Positions 52,504 to 63,900 of a DNA stretch of 64,000 bases are shown here, piece by piece (within the stretch, counting starts at the first letter, position 1; every line of letters begins with the position of its first letter). A model generated the notes under the pieces. That model saw only the letters and a list, made by a program, of their open reading frames with translations, was not told where the DNA came from and ran no database searches. Position numbers and translations under genes: made by a program. The stretch spans positions 54,290-118,289 of the forward strand of contig BDSI01000160.1 in assembly GCA_003117195.1 (NCBI GenBank), written 5' to 3'. The stretch is from Eudorina sp. 2006-703-Eu-15 (Eukaryota > Chlorophyta > Chlorophyceae > Chlamydomonadales > Volvocaceae).

Positions 52504-55500
52504 ATGTCCGCGCTGTCGCCTCAGACCCCTGCACCGGGCAACAGCGGAGAGAATGAGAGCATCATTTCACTGCTGGAGCACTTTAAGGATGATGATGGAC
52601 GTGTCGCTCTCCTCGTCAAAGAGCTGCAGGAGTTGTCGAACCGTGTCCAGGTAACGACCAGCGCGAATGCATCCAAAGCTCAGGTGTTGTTCGGTAACAC
52701 TGGCTTGCAATCAATCAAATGAGATCATCGCCACATCCTGCCGGATACAGGTGGCGGAGCTGGCCACAGTCGACCCGCGCTTGACCACCACAGGCCGCCG
52801 AGGTAAGCGCCCTTGCACTGCAAACCACCCGGACGATCCCGCCCCGAATGTCAACGGAAGGAGGATGAGGGGAAAAGGGGTTTGGGGTTGCTCCAGGGAG
52901 CCTTTCGCTGCTGCTTGCCGGATGGTCCGTCCCGAAGCCTTCATCTGGTTCCGTGCTTATCCCGTATCCTGCGAGGCCGACTGGTTCTTCCTTAGGCCTC
53001 GTGTGCCTCGAAGTTCGGATCCCATAAGGCCCGAACCTGCAACAACAACGCTCCCCCTCAACCTGACCCGCCACCGTGACCTGCGTGCTGTGTCGTACTG
53101 TACGAACGCTCAGGCACCGAAAACGGCGGCGGCACGCCGCACCAACGGGGCGGCAGCCCCGCCAGCACAGCCGACCGCAGCGTCCGCGGTGGGGGTGCCA
53201 TCACGGATGCCGTACACCGAGGAGTGCGGCGCACCATTTACCATTCGCCCAAAGCACCCCAGTCGCGCGGCGGGTCCCAGGGCGGCAGCGGGGACGGCGC
53301 CAGCGCGGGCGGCCGCGGGCAGACGGCCTCCGCGGGTCGGGTGGAGGAGGTGGCGCTGCCTGATGTGCCCGAGGGTGAGGGGCGGACCCAGGGGGGCGGA
53401 CCCAGGGGGGCGGACCCAGGGGGGCGGACCCAGGGGGGCGGACCAAGGGGGGCGGAGGCGGACCCAGGGGGGCGGACCCAGGGGGGCGGACCAAGGGGGG
53501 CGGACCAAGGGGGGCGGAGGCGGACCCAGGGGGGCGGACCCAGGGGGGCGGACCCAGGGGGGCGGACCCAGGGGGACGGACCCAGGGGGACGGACCCAGG
53601 GGCGGACCCAGGGGGACCCAGGGGAATATGGGTAGACACAATCAAACTGCACGGACTGCCAGGGAGAGCAAAGGTCCGGGGAAGGCGTAGGCAGGTCCAG
53701 GGGGGCACCCAAGGGGAACGATTCAAGGAGGGGCTGCAGCCGGCCGGCCGGCCTGGGTGCCCTTCCCCTTCCCGGCCGGCGGGCTCCCGCCCCTCTTTGA
53801 ATCGTTGCATGCGGGCGTGGTGTGGGCTTGGGTGGATACAGCGATCCAGGGATGGCCAGCCGGTGGCCAGGTATCGGATGCGCATCCGGGTGTGTTTAGA
53901 TAGGAGACCCGCCCGACCCAAACCAAGCTCCAATATACTTAGCATATTAACCTGTGAATTGGAAAACATGAAGACAGCATCCGGGTGTGTGTGTGTGTGT
54001 GTGTGTGTGTGGCGAGAAACCCGCCCGTTCGGGTGTGTCTAGCCGTTCGGGTGTGTCTGTTTTGTTCGCTTTAGACCCCGTCCTCGACCCGCCTTCCTTC
54101 CCTGTGTAGTGCATAGATCCGTATCAGTGATCCCCGTGGCTGCGTTGCCACGATCCTCTAAAAGCCCGACCTCTCATCCGTCGTACTGTTGTCGTACCTC
54201 CGTACTGCCGTTCCCCGGCCGGTTCTTTCCCGGCGCCCAGACCCCTGCCAGCCGCTGCCGCTGCCCCCTGGAGGCCACGAGTGGGAGGCGCTGCAGGCGG
54301 CCGTCAACGACAGCGTGGCGGCGTTCGGCGCAGCGGCGGCCAAGATGGGCTGGAAGAAGTGGGCGCTCACCCGGGCGCATTCGGGTGGGTGGAGGGCGGG
54401 CGGGGGGCGGGGAAGCCGGGGCTCACCTGACACATTCTGCCGGGTGGCGGGTCTGCGTAACCGCCGCGCCACACCGGATTCAAGTGACCGCCGGCGGTAT
54501 TCAAGTCACCCCCGGTCTTCGCTGGGTTGTCGCCGGGCTGGGTGTGTCTGGGCTGTTTCTTTTCAACCCCCGGTCTGCGCGGTTTCAGACTCTGCTTTGT
54601 GACGGCATCCGACATCCCACATGCAATTTGGTTTCGGCTTCCCACCTTGGCCGGTTCACCTTGTCCGCCCATTCGGGTGTGTGCTGCTCCCCGCTCGAAC
54701 CGCCCTCTGGCCGCCAAAGGGGCTGGTAGAGCAGACCCTCGTTACACATAGTTTATTTTCCCCCTCCATGTGTTGGTGAGATTCCTTCAATACCCACCCA
54801 TCCTTGTGCCTTGTGCCGCTCCCCCTTGGAACCCTCCCCGCTCGCCTCCTCCTCCCCTCCTCCCCCTCGCTGAAACCGCGCCCCCATCCCCCCTCTGGCG
54901 CCGCTGCAGCGCTGCTGGTGAGCCTGTTCTGGTGGGTGGTGGCGGCGGCCTTCCGCTCCGACCACCCGCTCAGCCGGCCGCTGCAGGACTTTGCGTTCGG
55001 GCACTTCTGTCGGCACTACGGGACGGTGGTGCTGCAGCTGCGGGGCAAGGCGCGGGACCAGTACCAGCAGGTGTGGATGCAGATGATGGCGGCGGCGGCG
55101 CTGTACCTTTTGGCGGAGGTGTTCCCCAGGTCAGACAGGGGGGGAGGGGGCTGGGTGGGCGGGTGGGTGGGTGGGGAGGGGGATACAGGAAATTGGTAGA
55201 CATGTTCAAACTGCGCTGCTGCTGCCAGAGCAAAAGGTCCGATGAAGGATCAACTGTACCAGGGAGGGATCTCCAGCGATGGGGGGGGAGGGGATTAAGT
55301 GGAGGCGGCGTTAGTCGGAGGAGATGAGAGGTGATGCAGGAGGAGGTGGAGGAGGAGGCGGGGAGGGGGAGGAGGAGGTGGCTGACGCAGGTGTTCCCCA
55401 GGTCAGGACGCTGAGCCAGGAGGAGGAGGAGGGGGAGGAGGGGCGGGGGCGGGCGCGGGTTTTTGCGGGAGGCGGGGAGAGGAGTTAGTCGGAGGAAGGA

Positions 55501-58440
55501 GAGGAGGAGGAGGAGGCGGATGGGGCTGGAGGAGGAGGCGACTGACTGATGTCTAGGGTCTTTGTGTGACTGACTGACTGACTGACTGATGGACGGACGG
55601 ACGGACGGACGGACGGACGGACGGACGGACGGACGGACGGACTGGTTCATTAACGGACGGACGGGGGGACCCCACCCGACCCTCCTCCATTCCTCCTGCG
55701 CGCGCAGGTCACAACACAAGTTCGACGACGGCCTGCGCGCCCTCATCACCAAACAGCTCCGGCTCTGGACCGCCGGCGCCCTCCCCTCGGATATGCACCC
55801 CTCAGCGCACGCGGACGCACACGACGCCTCCCCGGCGGCCTTCTCCATCGCCGCCAACGCGGCCGCGGCGGCCGCCGCCGCCGCGGCAACGGCCCCGCCG
55901 CCGACCGGCGCCGCCGGCGGCAGCGCTGCCGCCGCCGCCGCGACCAAGGCGTTGTCCCGGTCGCCGATGCTGCCCCCGGCGGCGACGGAGGCGCAGTCGT
56001 CCATGCTGAGCGTGCTGAGCGGCGCCGGCAAGTCCACTCGGCCCAGCTCCACGGCCCGCATAAGCCCCGTCGGTGAGTAGCGCGGGTGTACGGCACCGTA
56101 TGGCACTTGGCCCCACGGTGGTTAAGCTGGCCCCCCCCTGTCTTCCGCGGCTCTACGTTTCCACCGCATCCAAAACCCTTACCCACACACGCAAGACCCT
56201 ACACGTCGCAGGTTTGGTAAGAATATGGGCCTGGGCGGTTCTGGGCGGGTTTCCTATTAAACACGAAGCCCCTTCACGAACCCGTCCCCAGCCTTCCGGG
56301 GCCTTCGAGTCCCTGACGCCGCGAGTCATCACTTCCCGCCATCTCTCGACTGTTTCCCGATCGCCTCCCCCCGACGCGACCTTCCCCAAATCCCCGCGGG
56401 CCCCCCCCCTTCCCACGCTCTGCCTATCCTATACCCCCCTCCCCCACCGCCACTGCGACAGGCTCCACGCGCAACAGCGTAGCCAGCGGCCGGGCGTCCG
56501 TATCGGCCGGTGTGCTGTTCGGATCCCCGGAAGACTGGGGCGGCGCCGACGGCGCCGACGGAGGCGGCGGGCCCCGTGCCGGCGGAGGTGGCGGCGCGGG
56601 TTACCCCATGGGTCCGCAAGCCTTTGTGTTCACAAAGAACAGTCCCGTGATGGTACGGATGCTGCTGGGCGGCGGCGGCGGCGCCGGCGCCGGCGCCGGC
56701 GGGGTGTCGGCGGCTGACGGCGGGGTGCCGGCGGGTCAGCCGATCATGAGGGGCCTTATGAAGCACACGATCGGGACGACGCTGGCGCGGCTACACAGGT
56801 GGGGCGAGGGACAGGGAGGGCCCGGCGGGGGGGGAGGGGGCTGATGTGTGCGCCAGTAAGCGGAGGTGGTTGGTTGCTGGCTGGGGGCGGCGCGAACCGC
56901 TAATACACTGCAAATACAGCAAATATAACAAATACAGGTATACAGCAAATTCAGAACTCGGGTAGCATGCAGCCTCGAATAATGCCCAGTGCGCAGTGCT
57001 GTGATTTTACTGGTAACGACCTCCAACCGCCACCTACCAACCGCTTGCAACAAACTAACCGACCAACCAACTACCCAACAACCACCAACCCCCAGGGCCC
57101 TGGACGAGCCCAGCGACGAGGAGCTCAGCTACGCCCGGATGGCGGCGGCGGCGACGCAGAACGCGGCTGACGCGGTGGCGGCGTACGAGGCCAGTCGGAA
57201 AGCGGCGGCGGCGGAGGCGGCGGCGATGCGGCGGGGGCTGGTGGAGGCGCGGGGGGCCATCGAGGCGCGGCAGCGGGCGGTGCTGGCAGCGGGCAGTGGG
57301 CAGCTGAAGCAGCTGAGCGACCGTCTCAGCGGCTACATCCAGGTGTGAGGGGGGCGAGGGGTGAGGGGGTGAAGGTTGGGAACTGAGGGGTGGAACGTGG
57401 AAGGATGGGAGGGGAGGTGAGAGGGGTGAAAATGGGGGACGGACAATGGGGAATGCCGCCCCGCAGGCTGTCCATCTGCCGCCCCACACCGGCCGTCGTA
57501 CCGACCGCTCGCCCCGGGCTGGTCGGCTGGCTGGCGGGCTGGCTGGTGGGCTGGCTGGCTGGCGGGCTGATGACACGCAGCCAATCGTGAGGTGATGCCG
57601 CACCCACCCGCCCACCCAACCGCCCTCCGACATTTTTCTTACCTATTTTTACCCCACATCCCATACCCCATATCCCACCCCACCCCTCCCCACCCCGCCC
57701 CACCCCTCCCCGGACGGACAGAACGATGTGGACAGACTGATGGCCGGCAAGCCCACCAGCACCGAGCCCGCCAGCAGCGGCGACGTGCCCCGCTACCTGC
57801 GCCCCACGGCGGGGCAGCGCACCGCGGGGTCCATCGGCGAGGGCCCCTCCACGAAGCCCGCGCGGCTCATGGCGCCCTTGTACGAGGTGCGCACCCGTGG
57901 GGGCGGAAGGTTTATGTGCGTAAAAGATAACTCAGCCGCGGGGTTTATGTGTGTATGTGTGTGTAAAAGAGAACTGTGTGTGTGTGTGCGGCACCGGCAC
58001 CGGCACGGCCCCGCGCAACCTGGTGCCGTCCTCTCCGCTCCTCTCTCAACTCCTCTCGATTCCCCGCCGCACCGCCCCCCCACCGCCCCCGCACCGCCCC
58101 TGCACCGCCCCCGCACCGCCCCGGCTCTGCACCACTCCCCCCCCCACATACACACACGGTGATTTCTTTTCTAAATACACGGTGGTTTTCTTTTACACAC
58201 CCTGTGGCGTTCCAGTTGCGGCGCGTGGAGGGCAACATCCACGCGGCGCTGGCGGGCGGCCGCCACAGCAGCACCGACGCCGTGGCTCGCGCCACGGCCC
58301 TGACGGTGGCCCGGGAGGCGGCGGCGGCGGCGGACTGGCGGCCACTCTCGCAGTACAGCGTCGGCACCAAGGACACGCGGCGGCGCAAGATGGCGACGAA
58401 CATCCTGTACGGCTTGGATCTGGAGCAGTACGCGATGTAA
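52504..58440 (+). CDS. FAM227-domain protein
   Basis: Ten exons: 52504-52650, 52751-52802, 53114-53374, 54241-54384, 54910-55129, 55708-56072, 56462-56798, 57096-57342, 57722-57886 and 58216-58440. All phases agree and give 720 residues. The N-terminus is an acidic helix (LLEHFKDDDGRVALLVKELQ). The domain lies at about residues 202-298: SLFWWVVAAAF, LQDFAFGHFCRHYGTVVLQL, QVWMQMMAAAALYLLAEVFP, then SQHKFDDGLRALITKQLRLW. This matches the FAM227 pattern (FWW, conserved helix, AFP-S, FDDEF, W-G). FAM227A/B are poorly known proteins found mostly in ciliated organisms. The rest is Ala/Gly-rich with a possible helix at 57120-57340 and a basic C-terminus (RRRKMATNILYGLDLEQYAM). No membrane span except the moderately hydrophobic start of the domain. 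Domain call 0.7; function unknown. Confidence 0.7.
53381..53625 (+). repeat. 14-bp G-rich minisatellite GGGCGGACCCAGGG
   Basis: About 16 units with variants (ACCAAGGG, CGGAGGCGGACC, CGGACCCAGGGGGA) directly after the donor at 53375. Runs of five to six G on the sense strand could form G-quadruplexes. It stays open in frame with the preceding exon as a Gly/Arg/Pro repeat, but the next exon joins in correct phase only if this is intron. Confidence -1.
53882..53990 (-). repeat. Dispersed element Y, longest copy, with 14-bp flanking direct repeats
   Basis: GCATCCGGGTGTGT occurs at 53882-53895 and 53977-53990. Between them, on minus, the 81-bp insert starts TGTCTTCATGTTTTCC, contains TTAATATGCTAAGTATATTG, and ends GGTTTGGGTCGGGCGGGTCT, CCTATCTAA. 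Other Y copies share only its last 22-31 bp. A GT tract follows. It lies in intron 53375-54240. Confidence -1.
55567..55641 (+). repeat. (GACT)n followed by (GGAC)n
   Basis: About six GACT/TGAC units, then about thirteen GGAC units, in the intron 55130-55707. Purine-rich GGAGGAGG tracts at 55330-55540 precede it. Confidence -1.
56226..56265 (+). repeat. Dispersed element Y2 copy
   Basis: TGGGCCTGGGCGGTTCTGGG then CGGGTTTCCTATTAAACAC. Same order as 12663-12710 (-). In intron 56073-56461. Confidence -1.
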
Positions 58441-60367
58441 CGTACGGCGCTGGGTGGTGGTCGTACAAGTACGCTGCGGTGAAACGCGGCGCGTCATCCG
58501 TCGGGAGGATGGGGGATTCGGAGGGTCGCTTGCTGGGGGGCCCTAGACGTGGTGGTGGTGCAGGTGGCGGTGACGCGCGAAGGGGGTGGGGGGGGGCGGA
58601 GAGGGGTACGCTGCGGAGCTGGGCCCGGGCGACGGACGAGTGCAGGAGTTGGAAGCCGTTGGAGCAGTTGGCAGAGTTAGAACTAACGAAAAAGTGGTTG
58701 CGACGGGGGGGGGCACGCTCAGCGATGCAGCAGGCTGGCAGCTACGGTGGACGTGCCCACGCAGGATTGCACGGAAGCTGGAAAAGGCTTGCAGGACTGT
58801 TGGGGGGTGGCCGGAAGCCGAAATCGGTTCAGGAGGAACCACCCCGGTGGCGTGGGGTGCGGTGCGGTGGGGTGAAGTGATGGTGAGGTGAGGTGAGGTG
58901 AGGTGAGGGGGGGTGAGGTGGGGTGGAGTGAGGTGGAGCGAGGTGGCGGCAGGTGGATCGCGGGGAGGGGGGGCCACAGGTCCCCAACAGCCCTTCAGGC
59001 CGGCGGTAGAGGGGCGCTGGCTGATCAGTTCAGTGTGCCCCACACACACCTCATGTGTTGGTTTGGGTCGGGCGGGTTGCATTCCTAAACACCTCATGTG
59101 ACCGAGCGCGCATGTCGCAGGGAGGCATGTAGGTAGATAGGCAGGTAGAATGGTATATAGGTAGGTAGGTAGGTAGAAAGGTAGTCAGTTAGGGAGCATA
59201 ACGGTTTATTGAAAGAGGCTCGAGGTCTCCGATAGACAGGCGCACGTCGAGAGGGGGTCTGTGACGTCGGCTGAACGGCCAGCGCGGCAGGTTAGGCCCA
59301 GTATATACAGTTGACCGCACTGACCCATGGGTCACTCGCGGCCCTCGAGGGTTCAGGGCTGCTGCCCGCCGCTCCACACAGGGGGAAGAGGGCGACCCGA
59401 TCACGTTTTATGCAATTGCACAAACCCAAACCTAAATCTGTTTTGCACAGTGTGCCTCGATGATGAGATGTGAGATTTATGTGAGCGCGCTGTCGTGGCT
59501 CACCAGGGGGCATAAACCCCGGTGATCTCGTCCTTGGATTACCTCCCATCACGCGCGTCTTGTCAGCTCAGCTCAGATCACTATCGTACTGACCTCCGAG
59601 AACAAGGACATCAGCTTCCCGCTGGCCCTGCACACTGCAGCAGAGGCGTCTCGCGGCGCGACCAGATCCCAAAAGTGCGCTTACTAACTGTGTTTGAACC
59701 TTGCCTAATAATAACCACCACGCAACAGCGACCCTGAGGGGACGAGTCAGCAAGCCATCGGCCGTGGTCGCGCACAGCACCACACAACGAAGAACAGGTT
59801 TGATTAAGAATCTTGCTGACAGGGCGGCAAGGCCACAGCGTGGTGAGGAGAGGAGTCGTCTGTCACCCCCCGTTGCGGAGCTGCCGTCCTTTTTCCGCGG
59901 CGGGGCGCCATACTCGTTCGGCAGGTAACGTTTCACGGCTGCTGCGCGCGCCCGTTTGTTTGTATAGTTTGGTAGGTTAAATTGAATCATATGGTGCTGC
60001 TTAGCTCTGAATGAAGTCTTGGGCGGGTTGCTGGGTTTTGCTTGCTTGCTTGCCTGTTTGTGCGTGCGTGCGTGCGTTCTGGCGGTGCACATCGAGCGCG
60101 CGCAGTACACCCCAAATCGTTCGGCATCCGGTCCGGGCGGAACAAAGCGAGAAGCCACGATCCTCACGACATCTCTTGACGTCTCAGCTACAGGACGCGC
60201 TGCAGGTGTCACCAATCGGACACGGCGCGGCAGCTGCTTGCGGGTCCGTGGCGGGACGTCATAAGGCCCCTCCTCTCGACAAGTCGCGTGTTGTCGCTCT
60301 TGTTGCCCCGTCGATGCGCAGCTGAAAGAAATAAAATACCAACCTGCAAGCTGCAACCTCCTTATGT
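58441..60367. other. Spacer before the P450 gene
   Basis: G-rich GAGGTGAGGT tracts at 58880-58960, an element Y copy at 59046-59100, a TAGG/TAGA tetramer tract at 59132-59178, one GACCCATGGGTC palindrome at 59322-59333, and GTGC/GCTT tetramer runs near 60040-60075. An open stretch on minus (59568-60389) and one on plus (59701-59928) have no recognisable domain and no consistent splice partner, so I do not call them. Confidence -1.
59046..59100 (+). repeat. Dispersed element Y copy with 12-bp flanking direct repeats
   Basis: ACACCTCATGTG at 59046-59057 and again at 59089-59100 flanks a 31-bp insert, 59058-59088: TTGGTTTGGGTCGGGCGGGT then TGCATTCCTAA. An exact duplication beside so short a conserved core is a clear insertion footprint. 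Confidence -1.
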
Positions 60368-60893
60368 ATGACTTCGTGGTGGCGCACATGCTTCCAGATC
60401 TCCTGTGCTGGCATGTCGGCTGAGGTTCCCGGCGAGATGTGCGACGAGATGTGGTGCAGCAGCGGCGGCGGCGGCGGCGGCAGCGCGGCCGCTCAGTGGG
60501 CCGCTTCGCCCGCCGCGGCGGCGGTGGTGCGGCCCTGGCTGGCGGCAGGCTGGGTGGGGGCCCTGCTGGCGCTGCTGGGCTGGGGCCTGCTGGTCGCGAT
60601 CGTGGTGGTGAGTGCCCCTCAGCGGATTTGAGTGCCCCTCAGCCTCAGCGGTCAGCGGCCCCAGCCTCTGTGTGCTCAGCGTGCGCACGCGACGAGAGGA
60701 GTACGGCACATTTTCAAGCGCAAATCCCCGAATTATTATTTTGGAAACAGCAATCTGATCAGTAATCTATTACTTTGCAAACAGCACTGGGTGACACCAC
60801 GAGCTCCGCGCGACGCGACGCGATGATGGGAAATGTGCCGCGATATGGTATCCTGCACCGTCCGTGCCGCAAGTACGGCATACTGGCATCCGT

Positions 60894-60948
<55 letters not shown>

Positions 60949-63900
60949 GGCTTTCTGGCTGGCTGGCTGGCTGGCTTCACGACGAAGGCACCGCATGAGC
61001 AGCACGCACCCCGCCCGACATACACCCTGCTCGACTTGCTATAGGTATTGATGAGTGGCTGACTGCGGACGGCGATAGCTGGGTTGCAAAACATAGTCGA
61101 ACATCCTTTGCCGTGCCGCAGGAGCTGATCATCGTCGTCTTCGAGCCGCGCAAGCGGTGGCGGCTGCGGCACATCCCGGGTGAGTGCTGCTCGCGATCGG
61201 GCGGTGTCCCGCAGCAGACGCGGGGTGTACGATATGGTGCACGACATGATGTACGACACTCCACTGAACCCGCGCGCGCCGCGGCGCCCCACTGGGCCTC
61301 CCTCCTCTTACGCATATCCTCCGCACGCACGCACCGCTCGCTTGTTGTTCCTGTACGACGGTGCGTTTGCTGCCGTACACCAGGCCCGCCGGCGCTGCCG
61401 CTGGTCGGTTGCGTGCCCCAGCTGATCCGCAAGGGCAGTCCCGTGTACTTTCGGGACTGCTACAACAAGTACGGCCCGGTGTTCAAGGTGAGATTCCGGG
61501 AGGAGCCGGGGGGTCAACCGGATGGCGGGATTATAAAGAGATCTTAGGGCGTTGTGGCCCCAACCCGGTTCCCATCGAACCCGTTCCAATGGGAAGTCTT
61601 AAGGTTAATGTGACCCGAATTCGGAGATCTAGGGTTTAGGATTCAGTATTTTTTATATCGTGGATTGCAGCTGAACCGAGCCGAGCCGAGCTGAGCAGTC
61701 CCCCAGCAGCAGAAGTAGCAGCAGGAGCAGCAACAGCAGCAGCAGCAGCAGGGCCACTTGCTACAACGCAATACCCTGCTGTCAGCGGAGCTTCCCTGAG
61801 CTCCCCCTGCCCCTGCCCCATGCCGTACACCTGCCCCATGCCGTACACCTGCCCCATGCCATACACCTGCCCGCCTCCCAGGTCGCGCTGGGTCGCATTT
61901 GGGCCGTTGTGGTGGCGGACCCCGACATGATGAGACAGGTCGGTACGACAGGCGGTTCGGTTGGTTGGTTTGTTGGTTGTTAGGTTCATTGGTTATCGCG
62001 TGAATTACATCGAACAGCTCACGTAATTTTCGTGAGAGGAAGGGGCCGTGCTGTTGGACGTTTCCTTGATGGCGCTGAGTCATACATAATGGAAGCTGCG
62101 TTTCCGCGCAACGGATCGACAGACGGCGGGACCGACCGTCTTCCGCTGTTTCATAATAGCTGCCTGGGCTCGTCCTTCCCGTGTCGTACTTCCGTACAGG
62201 TAGGTTTCAAGCTCCGGAACCACATCATTGCGGAGCCGTCACTGATGCGGGGCGCCTTTCGGAGGATGGACATCGCGGGGCTGTTCCTGGCCAAGTGAGT
62301 GAGAGGCCCCGTCAGGAGCTGTCGGGGGCACATGCGCTGTTACATCTACCCCAACACCTGGCTCATTTTTCGCGCCCGCCACGCCGCAGGGACGACTTCT
62401 GGCGGACCGTCCGCTCCGCCTGGCAGCCCGCCTTCTCCGCCCCCAGCCTGGCCGGCTACATGCCGCGGATGCTAGGCTGCGCAGACCTGCTGGCGACGCG
62501 GCTGGAGGAGCGGGCGGCGGCGGCGGCGGCGGCGGGGGGCGCGCGCGCCGAGCCGGTCAACATCTGGCGGGAGCTGGGCAGCATGACGCTGCAGGTGGTG
62601 GGCTCGACCGCGTACGGGTGAGTGTACGGGTGAGTGTACGGCAGAGGTGACCGTACGCGGCGGTGCCCGAGGATGCAGCAGAGCAGCACCCGCGGCGGGT
62701 TATCGCGAGGCCGACAGGGTACAGTTTACCCTCGGCGCCTAACGTATCTCTATCGGCAGATGATGCGACTCTTTATCCGCGGGGGCGCCGCAATTCTGCA
62801 CGCGTCCGTTGAAGCCGCGTTTGTAATTTTACAGGTTGGCCCCCACCGTACTGCATTGTACGGATGTACGAACAGGGTCGACTTCCTCACCATGGATGGC
62901 GGTGCGGGGCACGAGGAAGCCGTAGGGCTCCCGGGCGACCGGCAGGTGCCACGGGACGCGCCCGCCGCCGCCGCCGCCGCCGGCAAGGCGCCACGGCCGC
63001 CGAAGTCCGTCGCCGTGAACGCCGCCACGACGGGCGCCGCCGCCGCCGCCGCCGCCTCACTGGCCGCGGCGCCCAGGGCGGACGCCGACGTGTCCCAGAT
63101 CACCGCCGCCACCAGCAGCTCGGGCCGGCAGCTGATGCAGGCGTGCGCTGACGTGTTCCGATTCGGAGGCGCCTACACCGGAAGCAGGTGCGGTGGTGAT
63201 GATGATTCATAGAGGTTGTGAACATGTGACGACAGTGGACCCACGGGTCAATAGGTGCGGTCGTCGCGAGGGGAAATACGCATAGGGCCCCTCGTCAGGG
63301 TTGCGTGGCTGCACCCTGGCCTGGCGGATGTGGGGGCGCCCACCTCGTGCGTTGCCTCTTATGGTGGGCATCCCCTTGTCGCGGGCTCGCAGCTCCCCAC
63401 GCGCTTGGATTCGAAGAAATAAAGGAATGAATGGCTGCATCGATGAGCGATTTCAATGATATTCGTACGGAAAAGCAACGATAAGTCGTACCAGATTAGG
63501 AAAATCGTACTGTACGACAACGGCGCCAAAACCGGTCCCTGGTATCCCCGCCAACGTGTCCCCTCGCAGGTACGCCCGTGCCGCGATCCTGCTGCCGGAG
63601 CTGCGACCCCTGCTGTCGTGGCTGGCCTACACGTTCCCCGACCGCCCCTTAAGGCGGGTGCTGCAGGTGCGTGACCCATGGGTCGGACGGGTGCTGTAGG
63701 TGTGTGACCCATGGGTCGGACGGGTGCTGCAGGTGTGTCACCCATGAGTTGGACGATTGCTGCAGGTGCGTGACCCATGGGTCGGACGGATGCTGCAGGT
63801 GTGTTACTCTTGGTGGGCCCCCGCCGTGTTCCCCCGCTCTTCCCGCCCCTCCACAGGCTCGCACCACGCTCCGAAACACCTCCCTGGACCTGATAGCTGA

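Noticed and set aside
53381..54042. Collagen-like Gly/Arg/Pro continuation of the FAM227 exon
   Set aside because: The unit is 14 bp, so the frame is not maintained by selection, and the next exon joins correctly only when the array is intron.
59568..60389. 273-residue minus-strand open frame upstream of the P450 gene
   Set aside because: No recognisable domain and a jumbled composition. Its GTAAC/CTGCC context fits no consistent splice pattern.
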